63,177 nt of DNA from an uncultured Pseudohongiella sp. (GTDB lineage Bacteria; Pseudomonadota; Gammaproteobacteria; Pseudomonadales; Pseudohongiellaceae): the NCBI GenBank assembly GCA_902537815.1, contig CACBCS010000011.1:1-63177 (forward strand), given 5' to 3'. This document shows, piece by piece, positions 9,874 to 19,426 of this stretch. The translations under genes and the position numbers were made by a program. The notes below the pieces were generated by a model. That model made no database searches, was not told where the DNA came from, and saw nothing but the letters and a program-made list of their open reading frames with translations. Position 1 is the stretch's first letter. The number at the start of each line of letters is the position of its first letter.

Positions 9874-10551
9874 CTACCGCGCTGACTCACGGTAACTCAC
9901 AAACTGCGCCAATTCCTGCAGCGAGCGCAGCGTCGCGTAATCGCTGTCGGCTAGTTGCTGATAGCCGAGCTGCATGTCCTGAAGATCCCGCAGTCGCTGC
10001 TCTTCAAAATATGCATAGATCCGATCAAGACTTTCTGCCGTCGACAGTTGAGTCTGTTCCATAACCGCCTGCAGCAACTGGACGTTATTTGAATCCTGAC
10101 GGGCCTCAAAGCGGCGGACCAGAGACTCAATTTCGGCGAGCTGCTGCGCCTCAAACGTCGCCAGAGAACGGCCAATTTCGGCACGTTCGGCTGATCCACC
10201 AAAGGCAATTTCAAATCCTGAGTCGCTGACCGACACTGAAGTGTTCAGCAGCAACAGACACAGCATGGCGAATGAAGTGGCGGTAGGCGCCCATTGCCAG
10301 CGCGCAAACCAACCCGTCGCTGGCGGCTCGGCAGCATGTTCGCGCTTGAACAGTTCAAGCCCGCGATCCCAATGGGGCACGCGCTGCTCCTGCCATGACA
10401 GCAATTCCTGCCTGGTAAGCAGCAGGGTGTCCAGTTCGGCGCGACACTCTCCACACTGAGCGAGGTGTTTGTCGAACTCTGCGCCCGCTTGCGCTGAAAG
10501 CGAGTCAGAGAAGTATTCTTGTAACAGATAAACAGTCTTAGGACAGGACAT
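9874..10551 (-). CDS. Anti-sigma factor with ZAS zinc finger
   Basis: Single-pass inner-membrane protein expected to hold the cognate ECF sigma inactive. The N-terminal cytosolic part has the zf-HC2/ZAS motif HLAQCGECRAEL (His29, Cys33, Cys36). One membrane span lies near residues 80-97 (FAMLCLLLLNTSVSV). The C-terminal part is helical, Gln/Glu-rich and presumably periplasmic. Its start overlaps the sigma gene by 14 bases, which is typical of a coupled sigma/anti-sigma pair. Confidence 0.85.
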   Translation of the reverse strand: MSCPKTVYLLQEYFSDSLSAQAGAEFDKHLAQCGECRAELDTLLLTRQELLSWQEQRVPHWDRGLELFKREHAAEPPATGWFARWQWAPTATSFAMLCLLLLNTSVSVSDSGFEIAFGGSAERAEIGRSLATFEAQQLAEIESLVRRFEARQDSNNVQLLQAVMEQTQLSTAESLDRIYAYFEEQRLRDLQDMQLGYQQLADSDYATLRSLQELAQFVSYRESAR

Positions 10552-11116
10552 GCTCGTCCTCCGTGGTTTGCTTGAGTTTCTTGAGTGCAGCGTAGAAACG
10601 GGTTTTAGCTGTATTTTCTGAGATATCCTGCATATCGGCGATCTCCTCGAAAGTCATGGACTGGAAAACCTTAAGCTCGACGACCAGGCGCTGAGCCAAC
10701 GGCAGCTGACTGAGTCTTTCGACAATGCGCTGGTTGAGCTCAGAGTGCATCAGACTGATCTCCGGCTCCTGCTGCCTGTCTGCAGGAAGGCTCTCCAGCG
10801 GGTCCGCTTCCCCTTCGGCGTTTGGCGGCGTCCCGGCCAGCAAGCGTTTGCGCCGGCTTAAATCGATCGCCTTGTTGTGAGCAATTCGAAAGAGCCAGCT
10901 ACTGAATTTAGCATCACCACGAAACCTATGCAGATTGCGATATACCCCGAGGAAGACCTCCTGCAGCAGATCCATCGCATCACTGGGGTTACCCATCAGT
11001 CGCAAACCCTGATTGAAAACTCGGCTTTCATAACGCTTGACCAGTTTTTCCCAGGCATGAGGTGAACCGGCAAGAGCAGCAGCAATTAGCGCTTCATCTT
11101 CGTCAATCACACTCAT
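10538..11116 (-). CDS. ECF-family RNA polymerase sigma factor
   Basis: Extracytoplasmic-function sigma factor, 192 aa. Region 2 shows WEKLVKRYESRVFNQGLRLMG followed by DLLQEVFLGVYRNLHRF and the core-binding SSWLFRIAHNKAIDLSRRKR. Region 4 shows LPLAQRLVVELKVF and FEEIADMQDISENTAKTR. It heads a three-gene operon with the anti-sigma factor and a secreted protein. The signal it answers to is not visible from the sequence. Confidence 0.93.
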   Translation of the reverse strand: MSVIDEDEALIAAALAGSPHAWEKLVKRYESRVFNQGLRLMGNPSDAMDLLQEVFLGVYRNLHRFRGDAKFSSWLFRIAHNKAIDLSRRKRLLAGTPPNAEGEADPLESLPADRQQEPEISLMHSELNQRIVERLSQLPLAQRLVVELKVFQSMTFEEIADMQDISENTAKTRFYAALKKLKQTTEDEHVLS

Positions 11117-11257
11117 ACCAAATCGCCCAAGACTCTCATCAACACAGCCCCAGCCACTGTACAGCGCGTCCGGGCTGCCTTCTATGCATCCGAGGATACT
11201 GGTTTATGGAGAATAAGTCGCAAACCCAGTGGAAATAGTTTGCCCGCTGCGGACTCT

Positions 11258-11755
11258 TTAGGGCGAGTAAGCATGTAGCTCTTTGGGAATAAGGCTCCCC
11301 CAGGCTCGGTTGTAGGGATGGACTTTTGCCGTGCTGCCGGCGGCGTTTTCCAAACCATAACCGTGCTCTGCCCATTCGAAAATCGAATGCCTGAGATTCT
11401 TGACGCTCGTATAGCCCAGAGAAGCCAGCTCTTCGGCCACAGCCGCTGACCGGTATCCCACGGAGCAGTACACGACAATGGGCTCGGCGTAATCTGGAAA
11501 AGCAGCAGCAATGGCCTCTGCGCTCTGCAAATTATGAGCCCTGGGAATATGGCTCACGTCATACTCTTCGGGAAGCCTGACATCAATTATCGTCGGCGCA
11601 ACCCTGAGCTGCGCTTCGGCCAGAAGGCTTTCGGTGGAGACAAATTCCACTGCAGGAAAAGCTCTGGCAATTTTCCGGTCAACTGTCTGCCAGTCCACAC
11701 CAAACAGGCCCATGAAAAACGAAGACAGAGAAATGCCAACCAGCACTTTCAGCAT
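11258..11755 (-). CDS. Rhodanese-domain protein with N-terminal hydrophobic segment
   Basis: 165-aa single rhodanese domain. The N-terminus (MLKVLVGISLSSFFMGLFG) is a signal peptide or membrane anchor, so the domain probably sits outside the cytoplasm. The catalytic loop is CSVGYRSA with the persulfide-forming Cys; IIDVRLPEEYDVSHIPRA is the conserved rhodanese start. Rhodaneses move sulfane sulfur, but the substrate cannot be told. It lies alone between the sigma operon and leuA. Confidence 0.85.
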   Translation of the reverse strand: MLKVLVGISLSSFFMGLFGVDWQTVDRKIARAFPAVEFVSTESLLAEAQLRVAPTIIDVRLPEEYDVSHIPRAHNLQSAEAIAAAFPDYAEPIVVYCSVGYRSAAVAEELASLGYTSVKNLRHSIFEWAEHGYGLENAAGSTAKVHPYNRAWGSLIPKELHAYSP

Positions 11756-11844
11756 ACGCGATCAAGATCCTTTGCACGCAGACACCAAAATTGGGGCAGG
11801 CAGAGCCCTGCCCTGTTTTCTGCCTGACCCGGGAAGAGTTGCTC

Positions 11845-13521
11845 TCATGCTGCCGCAACGCGTTCACTCAGCAGTTGACTGGCAGCTCCCATGAACGCGT
11901 TGAGAGAAGAGGCGATAATATCTTTACTGATGGCGACACCACTGTACCTCTGCCCTTCGCATCGAATCTGAATATAGGTCACTGCCTCGGCATCGGCGCC
12001 CTGACCCAACGCGTGCTCACCATATTCCATGATTTCAAAATCAAGCTTAATGGCATCCTTGAGCGCTTCAACAAACGCATCGAGCACACCGTCACCCTCA
12101 CCGTTGATCGCGATCATTTCACCCATATAGTTAAGCGTAGCGGCAAACGTTTCACGCCCTTCGTGCTTGGCAATGGTGAAGTCTTCCAGACTCAGGGCTT
12201 TCGCGTTATCAAGATAGTGGTTGTTAAATAAGGTCCAGATCTGGTCAGGGCTGATCTCTTGCCCGGTATCCTCAGTCACTTTTTGCACGACCCCACTGAA
12301 CTCGATCTGCAGCCAGCGCGGTAACTGGAAGCCGAACTTGTTAGCCAGCACATAGGCAACACCCCCCTTTCCGGACTGACTGTTAACCCGAATCACATCC
12401 TGATAGGTACGCCCGATATCACGGGGATCTATGGGCAAATAGGCAATTTCCCACGGAGTTCCCTCTTCATAGATATCCAGGCATTTTTTGATTGCATCCT
12501 GATGGGAACCGGAAAACGCAGTGAAAACCAGATCGCCCGAGTAGGCCTGACGCGGGTGCACGTCAATCTGCGTGCATTCTCTGACCACCGAAACAATGCG
12601 ATCCATGTCATGCAGATCAAGGCCCGGGTCGATGCCCTGACTGTAAAGATTCATCGCCATGATCACGATGTCCATGTTTCCGGTACGCTCACCGTTGCCA
12701 AGCAAGGTTCCTTCAACCCGCTGAGCACCTGCCATCACTGCAAGCTCCGCAGCAGCGACTGCCGAGGCCCGGTCATTGTGGGTGTGTAAACTGATGATCA
12801 CCGAGTCGCGATTTTTCAGCTTCCGACAGAAATACTCGATTTGATCAGCATAAATGTTCGGAGTGGCCATCTCTACTGTTGCAGGAAGGTTGATGATGGC
12901 TGGGTTTTCCGGAGTCGGCTGCCAGATAGCATTTACCGCATCACAGACCTCGACCGCAAAATCCATCTCCGTACCGGTAAAACTTTCCGGAGAGTACTGG
13001 AATACCCATTCCGTTTCAGGAGCCAGTTCCGCGCAACGTTTCACTTCGGTTGCCCCTGCTACCGCGATGTCGATGATGCCGGCTTCATCCGTTTTAAACA
13101 CCTTTTCACGCTGCACAGTCGATGTTGAGTTGTAAACGTGCAGAATCGCTCTGCGAGCGCCACGCAGGGATTCAAAGGTTCGCTGAATCAATTCCGGGCG
13201 GGCCTGGGTCAGCACCTGGATGGTGACGTCATCAGGCACACGATCTTCTTCAATCAAACAACGCACAAAATCAAAGTCTGGCTGGGAAGCAGCCGGAAAT
13301 CCAACTTCGATCTCCTTGAACCCGACTTCAACCAGTAATTCAAACATCTTCTTTTTCTGTTCAACCGACATTGGCTCAATCAAAGCCTGGTTGCCGTCCC
13401 GAAGATCCACACTGCACCAGACCGGCGCAGATTCGATAACCTGATCCGGCCAGGTTCTGTCGCTCAGCGCAATCGGCTGAAACGGTTTGTATTTACGGTG
13501 ATCAAATCGGCTGTTTGGCAT
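11845..13521 (-). CDS. leuA: 2-isopropylmalate synthase
   Basis: First committed step of leucine synthesis: condenses acetyl-CoA with 2-oxoisovalerate. The start MPNSRFDHRKYKPFQPI is chosen because it has an AGGGAGG ribosome site and matches the family; an upstream in-frame start adds 24 unlike residues. At 557 aa it belongs to the longer LeuA type seen in Pseudomonas and actinobacteria. Motifs: WCSVDLRDGNQALIEPM at the catalytic start, HTHNDRASAVAA for metal binding, and a C-terminal allosteric domain (about 430-557) for leucine feedback. Confidence 0.95.
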   Translation of the reverse strand: MPNSRFDHRKYKPFQPIALSDRTWPDQVIESAPVWCSVDLRDGNQALIEPMSVEQKKKMFELLVEVGFKEIEVGFPAASQPDFDFVRCLIEEDRVPDDVTIQVLTQARPELIQRTFESLRGARRAILHVYNSTSTVQREKVFKTDEAGIIDIAVAGATEVKRCAELAPETEWVFQYSPESFTGTEMDFAVEVCDAVNAIWQPTPENPAIINLPATVEMATPNIYADQIEYFCRKLKNRDSVIISLHTHNDRASAVAAAELAVMAGAQRVEGTLLGNGERTGNMDIVIMAMNLYSQGIDPGLDLHDMDRIVSVVRECTQIDVHPRQAYSGDLVFTAFSGSHQDAIKKCLDIYEEGTPWEIAYLPIDPRDIGRTYQDVIRVNSQSGKGGVAYVLANKFGFQLPRWLQIEFSGVVQKVTEDTGQEISPDQIWTLFNNHYLDNAKALSLEDFTIAKHEGRETFAATLNYMGEMIAINGEGDGVLDAFVEALKDAIKLDFEIMEYGEHALGQGADAEAVTYIQIRCEGQRYSGVAISKDIIASSLNAFMGAASQLLSERVAAA

Positions 13522-13545
13522 CGGGACCCCTCCCTCATTCCGGAT

Positions 13546-13586
13546 CAAAAATGCAGCGCCCGGATCAAGACAACTTGTCCGGGCGC
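13546..13586 (-). terminator. Terminator-like hairpin in the leuA leader
   Basis: On the minus strand a 9-bp perfect stem, GCGCCCGGA with TCCGGGCGC (13556-13586), is extended inside by 4 more pairs after one bulged base, with a 4-base loop. A TTTTT run follows 4 bases later. It lies just upstream of the leuA ribosome site on the same strand, as an attenuator would. I found no leucine-rich leader peptide before it. Confidence 0.6.
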
Positions 13587-13909
13587 TATTCAAAGAAGAC
13601 TCTCTGACTCTATGTTTTCAGGAACCAACGCTGTCACACCGCTGCCTGATTAACCTGATTCCCGCGATTTCCTTGTGAGAAATCCGCTCCCGGGTACCGG
13701 CATCTTGTGAATGCTGACCCGCTTCGAGAAAGTGTGATTATGGTAGTCAAACCGGATTAGCATTTCTACACATACTTTCTAACTTTTTGGGTTTTTTATA
13801 GTTTTATACACCAATAATTAATATATTATTAGTTTTATATTCTATTTTTTTTGAAATCAATGGATAACTTAAACATTCAACCCACGGATCGTAACTTGGA
13901 GCTCTCTCG
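13587..13909. other. Divergent leuA/Lrp control region
   Basis: About 320 bases between divergent leuA and the Lrp-type gene. The stretch 13780-13870 is strikingly AT-rich with A and T runs, as expected for bent DNA and Lrp-class binding. It holds the promoters of both genes; no single -10/-35 pair is convincing. Confidence 0.4.
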
Positions 13910-14389
13910 ATGAAGTTGGACAGACTGGATAAGCGCATTCTGCGGGAAATACAGCGGGATGGAACCATAACGAACCTTGAGCTGGCAGAGCGCATCGGCC
14001 TGTCCCCCTCCCCCTGCGCGAGACGGGTCAAACAGCTTGAGGATGCCGGCATCATTCTCGACAGAGTCACCCTGCTGGACCCAAAAAAACTGGACTTAAA
14101 ACTGACCGCACTCATTCAAATCAGCATGGACCGGCATACTCCGGATCGCTTCGAAAAATTTGAAGAGCAAATCAGATCGTACGCGGAAGTGACTGAATGC
14201 CTGCTCATCACCGGACAGTCTGCTGACTATCAGCTGAAAGTCGTGGTGCCGGACATGGAGTACTACCAGGAATTTCTGCTGAACAAAATTACCCGCATCG
14301 AAGGCGTAACTGACGTGCACTCAAGCTTTATGCTGCGCGAGGTTCAAAACACCACGGCTTTACCCCTCGACCACATTGAATCTCAGTAA
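13910..14389 (+). CDS. Lrp/AsnC-family transcription regulator
   Basis: 159-aa feast/famine regulator. Residues 1-60 are the winged helix-turn-helix (LDRLDKRILREIQRDG, NLELAERIGLSPSPCARRVK); residues 65-145 are the RAM/AsnC ligand domain (VTECLLITGQSADYQLKVV). It is close to Lrp itself in pattern but a paralog cannot be excluded. Being divergent from leuA across an AT-rich spacer suggests that it may control leuA and itself. Confidence 0.9.
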   Translation: MKLDRLDKRILREIQRDGTITNLELAERIGLSPSPCARRVKQLEDAGIILDRVTLLDPKKLDLKLTALIQISMDRHTPDRFEKFEEQIRSYAEVTECLLITGQSADYQLKVVVPDMEYYQEFLLNKITRIEGVTDVHSSFMLREVQNTTALPLDHIESQ

Positions 14390-14403
14390 CTGAATGCCGG
14401 CTC

Positions 14404-15231
14404 TTATGATTCCGGAAAGAAATGTTTGATCTTGTTTTTGTAGGAACGGCTCATCTTGAGCGTCGAGCCGTCAATGAGGGTGAGGTAATACTCTCCGTTT
14501 ATGTGAGAGGATACTTTCTCTACCCGCTCAAGATTGACAATCGTCGAGCGGTGCACCCGCTGGAAAACTGAAGCGTCCAGCCTGGATTCAAGCTCTTTCA
14601 TGGTCGTGCGCATGATATGGGTCCGGTTTCCCACATGAACGCACATGTAATCGCCCGCTGCATCAATCCAGTCAATATCTCTGATCGGCACAAAGCTGGT
14701 TGAAGCGCCATCTTTGATCGCCAGACGGTCAATCTGATTCTCCGGTAAGTCATCGGTCAACAGAACATCTCTGATGGCGTCTTCTGACTTTCCGGACAGT
14801 GAAACCACCATTTCCAACAGCTTCTGCTTATCCGCAGCGGCTGCTTGCCCTGCCCTGCGCTCAAAACATCTGTTGACCGCGGCCTCCAGTCTTTCCTGCT
14901 CAACCGGCTTCAGCAGATAGTCGACGGCATGGACCTGAAAGGCATCAACGGCAAACGCATCAAATGCGGTGACAAAAACCACCATCGGCATCGCATCTCC
15001 CTGCATCTGGCTGACCAGATCAAATCCCGATATTCCCGGCATCTGGATATCAAGAAACACGACGTCCGGCTCACATTCTGCAATAGCGCGAAGCGCAGCC
15101 CTGCCGTTCTCGCACTGCTTAAGAATATCGACAGATCCGAGCGCCTCAAGCCGCATCGCCAGCCCCTCTCGCGCAAGCTTTTCATCATCCACAACCAGAG
15201 CAGTCAGAGAAGAGGTCTCACTCCGTGACAT
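14404..15231 (-). CDS. LytTR-family response regulator
   Basis: 275-aa response regulator. The receiver domain (1-125) has the phosphoacceptor Asp61 in VVFLDIQMPG and the switch Lys in DYLLKPVEQE. A linker leads to a C-terminal LytTR DNA-binding domain (about 180-275: DIDWIDAAGDYMCVHV, FQRVHRSTIVNL). The start MSRSETSSLTALVVDDE overlaps the kinase gene by 14 bases; an earlier in-frame start is less likely. AlgR and LytR are family members, but which one this equals is not clear. Confidence 0.9.
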   Translation of the reverse strand: MSRSETSSLTALVVDDEKLAREGLAMRLEALGSVDILKQCENGRAALRAIAECEPDVVFLDIQMPGISGFDLVSQMQGDAMPMVVFVTAFDAFAVDAFQVHAVDYLLKPVEQERLEAAVNRCFERRAGQAAAADKQKLLEMVVSLSGKSEDAIRDVLLTDDLPENQIDRLAIKDGASTSFVPIRDIDWIDAAGDYMCVHVGNRTHIMRTTMKELESRLDASVFQRVHRSTIVNLERVEKVSSHINGEYYLTLIDGSTLKMSRSYKNKIKHFFPES

Positions 15232-16306
15232 AGGGAATTCTGATTCTAACCGCCAGCCCTCGTCGCGGCTCATTGGAAAAAGTCAGATCATGGTGAGTGC
15301 TGTACATTTCAGCCAAGCGGCTTCTGATATTGCTCACTCCCACTCCGTTTGAGAAAGAAAATTGCGTGTCGCTCTCCTGCTCTGCCGACAACCCTGGCCC
15401 GTCGTCGATCACGCGAATCTCCAGCGCTTCCCCGGCTTTGGCTGCATAAATGCTGATTATCCCGCCCTGTTCCTGCTTGGAGATGCCATGCTTGATCGAG
15501 TTTTCGATCACTGGCTGCAGCAGCATACTGGGCACAAGCCCCTGACCAGCCTCATCAGTCACCTTGATGTCAGTTTTCAGCCGGTCGCCAAACCTGACTC
15601 TTTCTATATCAAGATAGAGCTGACAGGTTTTTAACTCCTGCGCCAGGCTAACCCGATCAAGCGGTGAGTGATCAAGCGAATAGCGAAGAAACTGACTCAG
15701 CTTGGTCAGCATTTCATTGGCAGGCCCGGTCGCTTTCGACAGCACCAGTGTTGAAATGGCATTCAGAGTGTTGAACAGAAAGTGAGGGTTCAGCTGATAA
15801 CGCAGCATCAACAGCTGCGCTTCACTGGCGAGAGCTTCGGAGCGCAGGCTTTTCTCCTTCTCAGCCTGCAGGAGCTGATAGTACTTGATAATGAAATAAA
15901 GCGCGCTCCAGGACAGCATCAGCGGAAACGAAGACAAGAACAGGTCATCAAAGAGCTCGCGCGCCCCGGCGGTACGAGGATCCAGAAACGCACCGAAAGG
16001 GAGCAAAGCGATGCTGTTCCGAAAAGGCTGCCAGAGCACCGCTGCCGTCAACGACCCGAACCAGGTGACCAGAAAGCGCACAACAAACCCGCGCTCCCAG
16101 ACCAGTCGGTGCAGGGCGCGCAGGCCATAAGTGAGCACCATACCGATCAACGCAATCAGCCCCCAGCAGAGGATCCGCGGGATCAGAACCTCAGGATAGA
16201 CAAACAGGTCCCGGAAGGACAGCAGTGCAACCCAGACCGACCAACCCAGAGCCTGAAAAATCCAGAACTGACTGCGCTTACTCAGGGTAATCGGGTTGCT
16301 TGTCAT
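15218..16306 (-). CDS. LytS/YehU-type sensor histidine kinase
   Basis: 362-aa membrane kinase. Residues 1-145 hold about four membrane spans. The His_kinase domain has the phosphoacceptor in LRYQLNPHFLFNTLNAIS (about 190-207). A HATPase domain follows, with LQPVIENSIKHGI and DDGPGLS. No separate sensor domain is seen, so sensing is probably in the membrane. It is coupled to the LytTR regulator by gene overlap and forms a two-gene unit. Confidence 0.9.
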   Translation of the reverse strand: MTSNPITLSKRSQFWIFQALGWSVWVALLSFRDLFVYPEVLIPRILCWGLIALIGMVLTYGLRALHRLVWERGFVVRFLVTWFGSLTAAVLWQPFRNSIALLPFGAFLDPRTAGARELFDDLFLSSFPLMLSWSALYFIIKYYQLLQAEKEKSLRSEALASEAQLLMLRYQLNPHFLFNTLNAISTLVLSKATGPANEMLTKLSQFLRYSLDHSPLDRVSLAQELKTCQLYLDIERVRFGDRLKTDIKVTDEAGQGLVPSMLLQPVIENSIKHGISKQEQGGIISIYAAKAGEALEIRVIDDGPGLSAEQESDTQFSFSNGVGVSNIRSRLAEMYSTHHDLTFSNEPRRGLAVRIRIPYVTE

Positions 16307-16345
16307 CAGAGGCGTGTTATCAAGATCGCGCTTATGTGATCACCA

Positions 16346-17323
16346 CTAGGGCAGCAGCTCGGCAATCGCGTCCCTTTCTTCTCTGAGCTCAATCTCGGTC
16401 TTATCCATCAACTCCTGACTGAACGTATTCACATCAAGACCCTGCACGATCTCGTAGCTGCCGCCTGAACAGGTTACCGGGAATGAGTAGATAAGCCCCT
16501 TCTCCACCCCGTAACTTCCATCACTGTGAATTCCCATGCTCACCATCTTACCCGCCGTCCCCAGTGCCCAGTCGCGCATGTGCTCGATTGCTGCGTTGGC
16601 CGCAGACGCTGCCGAAGATGCCCCCCGCGCCTTGATGATGGCTGCACCACGCTGCTGCACAGTGGGAATGAAGTCGTTTACGGTCCAATCCTGATCCACC
16701 AACTCCATCGCCGCCGTTCCGGCGACAGTACAGTGGTGAATATCGGGATATTGCGTGGCAGAGTGATTGCCCCAGATGATCATGCCATCCACTTCAGTAC
16801 TGTGCTTACCGGTCTTGGCACCGAGCTGGGAAATGGCGCGGTTATGGTCAAGCCGCATCATCGCGGTAAACTGACCGGGATCGAGATCTGGGGCATTGCG
16901 ATAGGCAATCAGAGCATTCGTATTCGCGGGGTTGCCCACTACCAACACTTTGACGTCACGACTGGCGACTGTGTTAATGGCAGCGCCCTGTTCGGAAAAG
17001 ATTCTGGCATTCGCCTCAAGCAGGTCCTTACGCTCCATACCGGGCCCTCGGGGTCTGGCCCCAACCAGCAGGCAGTAGTCTGCGTCCTGAAATGCCACAA
17101 TCGGATCGTCTGTCGCCACGATGTCGGAGACCAGCGGGAAGGCGCAGTCTTCGATTTCCATTACCGTGCCTTTCAGCGCCTCAAGCGCCGGGGTAATTTC
17201 CAGCAGCTGCAGGATAACGGGCTGATCGGCGCCGAGCATTTCTCCAGCGGCAACACGAAACAAAAGGGAATAACTGATCTGACCAGCTGCGCCGGTTACG
17301 GCAACACGCACAGGTGCTTTCAT
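16346..17323 (-). CDS. mdh: Malate dehydrogenase
   Basis: NAD-dependent oxidation of malate to oxaloacetate in the TCA cycle. The 325-aa protein belongs to the cytosolic-type MDH group 2: nucleotide motif [14 protein letters not shown], substrate Arg loop [25 protein letters not shown], and catalytic His in [17 protein letters not shown] ribosome site. It lies 127 bases after queA on the same strand. Confidence 0.96.
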   Translation of the reverse strand: MKAPVRVAVTGAAGQISYSLLFRVAAGEMLGADQPVILQLLEITPALEALKGTVMEIEDCAFPLVSDIVATDDPIVAFQDADYCLLVGARPRGPGMERKDLLEANARIFSEQGAAINTVASRDVKVLVVGNPANTNALIAYRNAPDLDPGQFTAMMRLDHNRAISQLGAKTGKHSTEVDGMIIWGNHSATQYPDIHHCTVAGTAAMELVDQDWTVNDFIPTVQQRGAAIIKARGASSAASAANAAIEHMRDWALGTAGKMVSMGIHSDGSYGVEKGLIYSFPVTCSGGSYEIVQGLDVNTFSQELMDKTEIELREERDAIAELLP

Positions 17324-17450
17324 GGCGGGTAGTGTCCTTGTAATTTACTAGTAGTGAAAGCAGGGAATTATAGCAGAATCTTCGCTGCTGTCAGAGCCCT
17401 ACACAGACCTGCCTTTCAGCCTCAGACTGCCCGCAACAGGAGCGGTTTAC

Positions 17451-18497
17451 TCAGTAAATGAACATGGCATCGCCATAGCTGAAGAAACGATATTCCTCTC
17501 TGACAGCCTCCTGATAAGCGTCAAGTACCTTTTTTTGTGAGCAAAAGGCACTCACCAGCATAAGCAAAGTCGACTCTGGCAAATGGAAGTTGGTGATCAT
17601 TGCGTCAACCAGCTTAAATTCGTAGCCGGGGTAGATAAATATATCTGTCTCACCGGAAAAGGGCTCCAGTCCTCCCCCTGTTGCAGCGGCTTCCAGACTG
17701 CGTACTGACGTTGTGCCAACGGCAATCACCCTCCCACCGCGGCTGCGCGCGCCGTTAATCAGCTCACAGGCCGGGCGGTTGATCTCTACCAGCTCTGGAT
17801 GCATCTTGTGGTTGCTAACGTCCTCGACACGCACCGGCTGAAACGTTCCTGCACCAACGTGCAAAGTGATAAATGCCTGATTGACCCCCTTCTCCCGAAC
17901 AGCCGCAAGCAACGGCTCATCAAAATGCAGACCGGCCGTAGGCGCAGCAACCGCCCCCGGCACCTCGGCATAGACCGTCTGGTAACGCTCTTTGTCCTGT
18001 AATTCATCCTCTCTTTTTATGTAGGGCGGTAGCGGCACATGCCCGAACTGCTCGAGCAAAGTCTCCAGCTGATCTTGGGAGCCAGCGGCAAGCACGAAGA
18101 ACTCACCGTCTCTCCGCTCCACTGTGAGGCTTCTTGCCGGATCTGACTCGTCGCTCTCCTGAGTTAAAGTCAGGCTGATCCTGACTCCGGGTTTGGGCGA
18201 CTTGCTGGCCCGCACCTGCGCGAGCAACCGACCTGCGCCCAACTGTCTCTCAATCAAGATTTCAACCCGGCCGCCACTTTCTTTGCGCCCATAAAGACGG
18301 GCCGGAATCACCCGCGTGTTGTTGAAGACCAGCACATCCTCTGGCTGCAGAAACTCAAGCAGCTCGACAAACCGGTGATGAGATACCTTGCCGTCTTCCC
18401 GCTGCAAACCGAGCATCCTGCTGGCTGACCGCTCGGCCGCCGGATGTTTGGCGATGAGTCGCTCGGGCAAGTGATAAGTGAAATCGCTTAGGTGCAT
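17451..18497 (-). CDS. queA: tRNA preQ1 ribosyltransferase-isomerase
   Basis: Transfers and isomerises the ribosyl part of SAM onto preQ1 in tRNA to give epoxyqueuosine. The 348-aa length is normal. Family blocks seen: [17 protein letters not shown] at the start, [42 protein letters not shown] and [17 protein letters not shown]. In many relatives queA is followed by tgt, yajC and secDF; here mdh follows instead, so the queuosine genes are split. Confidence 0.96.
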   Translation of the reverse strand: MHLSDFTYHLPERLIAKHPAAERSASRMLGLQREDGKVSHHRFVELLEFLQPEDVLVFNNTRVIPARLYGRKESGGRVEILIERQLGAGRLLAQVRASKSPKPGVRISLTLTQESDESDPARSLTVERRDGEFFVLAAGSQDQLETLLEQFGHVPLPPYIKREDELQDKERYQTVYAEVPGAVAAPTAGLHFDEPLLAAVREKGVNQAFITLHVGAGTFQPVRVEDVSNHKMHPELVEINRPACELINGARSRGGRVIAVGTTSVRSLEAAATGGGLEPFSGETDIFIYPGYEFKLVDAMITNFHLPESTLLMLVSAFCSQKKVLDAYQEAVREEYRFFSYGDAMFIY

Positions 18498-18626
18498 AAC
18501 AAATCAGTCAGAGGGTATTCTGTTTCAAAGTTGCGAGGCCGTCTTGTGACGCCGGGCCAAGACTATAGAATTCCGCGACACTAAGAAAGACTCCAATAAT
18601 GCGCAGCATCCCTCAACGCACTAAGA

Positions 18627-18654
18627 TTGCGCGGACAGAGGCAACTGGTATAAT
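18627..18654 (+). promoter_or_regulatory. Probable tRNA-Leu promoter
   Basis: A perfect -10 box TATAAT (18649-18654) has TTGCGC (18627-18632) 16 bases upstream. It lies about 125 bases before the tRNA-Leu gene on the same strand, with a GC-rich stretch between. Confidence 0.5.
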
Positions 18655-18779
18655 CACGCCTTGCCCGAGAAGGTGTCCGCATGACTGGTCGTTCAGACCG
18701 GACGAGTCACCCTCTTGGTGCAATACCGGTTTGCGCATAACCTCGTCGGCAGCCGACCGACCGCCAAACCGCACTCAGT

Positions 18780-18866
18780 GCCAGCGTGGTGAAATTGGTA
18801 GACACGATGGATTCAAAATCCATTGCCTTCACGGGCGTGGCGGTTCGAGTCCGCCCGCTGGTACCA
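18780..18866 (+). tRNA. tRNA-Leu (anticodon CAA)
   Basis: 87 bases including an encoded CCA end. The acceptor arms GCCAGCG and CGCTGGT pair. The anticodon stem ATGGA/TCCAT encloses the 7-base loop TTCAAAA, giving anticodon CAA for codon UUG. GGTTCGAGTCC is the T arm, and the long variable arm is typical of class II leucine tRNAs. The AT-rich accessory region begins right after it. Confidence 0.95.
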
Positions 18867-19052
18867 CCCACTCATTCAGTGGGTTCTGAATACTTCTAAC
18901 CTTTTCAGTGAATACCGAAAAGCCCTGAAAATGCGGGGTAAAAACCTATGATAGCAACTACTAGCTAATCTAGGGGGTATGGTCAGCCCAGCACCCTAGC
19001 ATGTCATCTGGCGAGTTACGAAATCAGGAAAGAGTGAGTCTAAATAGGACCC

Positions 19053-19101
19053 ACAAAAAAATAGCGGCTTCCTGAAACAATCCAATGCTTCTGGAAACCG
19101 C
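19053..19101 (-). terminator. Rho-independent terminator
   Basis: On the minus strand GCGGTTTCC pairs with GGAAGCCGC (one mismatch) around a 20-base loop, followed by TATTTTTTT. It closes the transcript of the small gene at 19223-19375. The hairpin and its loop are conserved in the second copy at 39113-39161. Confidence 0.65.
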
Positions 19102-19222
19102 AACCACACAATCTCTTGGAGTATAAAAGTAATCGACCCTTTGTATCTTTAACATTAACGGACGAAGTCAGTCTCAAACCCGTTGGCTGGTGTACCCAAG
19201 AAGAGTGAGTCTGAATAGGTGC

Positions 19223-19375
19223 CTAGCCAAAGTATGCGGCCAACAGGGCGAAAACGGGCATGGTCGCGAAGACAGCTAAAATAATCAGAACTCCTTTGGC
19301 CCGGGCTGCTTGAGACTTTTCAAACCATCCAGACTTTTTCGATGCTTCAGCATTCCAGCCGTACTTTGGACGCAT
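19223..19375 (-). CDS. 50-aa single-span membrane protein
   Basis: Small protein MRPKYGWNAEASKKSGWFEK... with a basic N-terminal half and one C-terminal hydrophobic span ending in TMPVFALLAAYFG. A GGAAAA ribosome site precedes the ATG. The same span (LMPVFALAAVYWG) is the C-terminus of a 31-aa protein at 39877-39972, which supports it being real. Function unknown. It lies divergent from the 98-aa gene and has its own terminator. Confidence 0.6.
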   Translation of the reverse strand: MRPKYGWNAEASKKSGWFEKSQAARAKGVLIILAVFATMPVFALLAAYFG

Positions 19376-19426
19376 GGCTCTTTTCCTTTCGGTATTAGTT
19401 AATTAAATAATAGGACATGACACATC

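Noticed and set aside
13620-13740. Leucine leader peptide before leuA
   Set aside because: The only short frame (17 codons from an ATG at about 13703 on the minus strand) has a single leucine.
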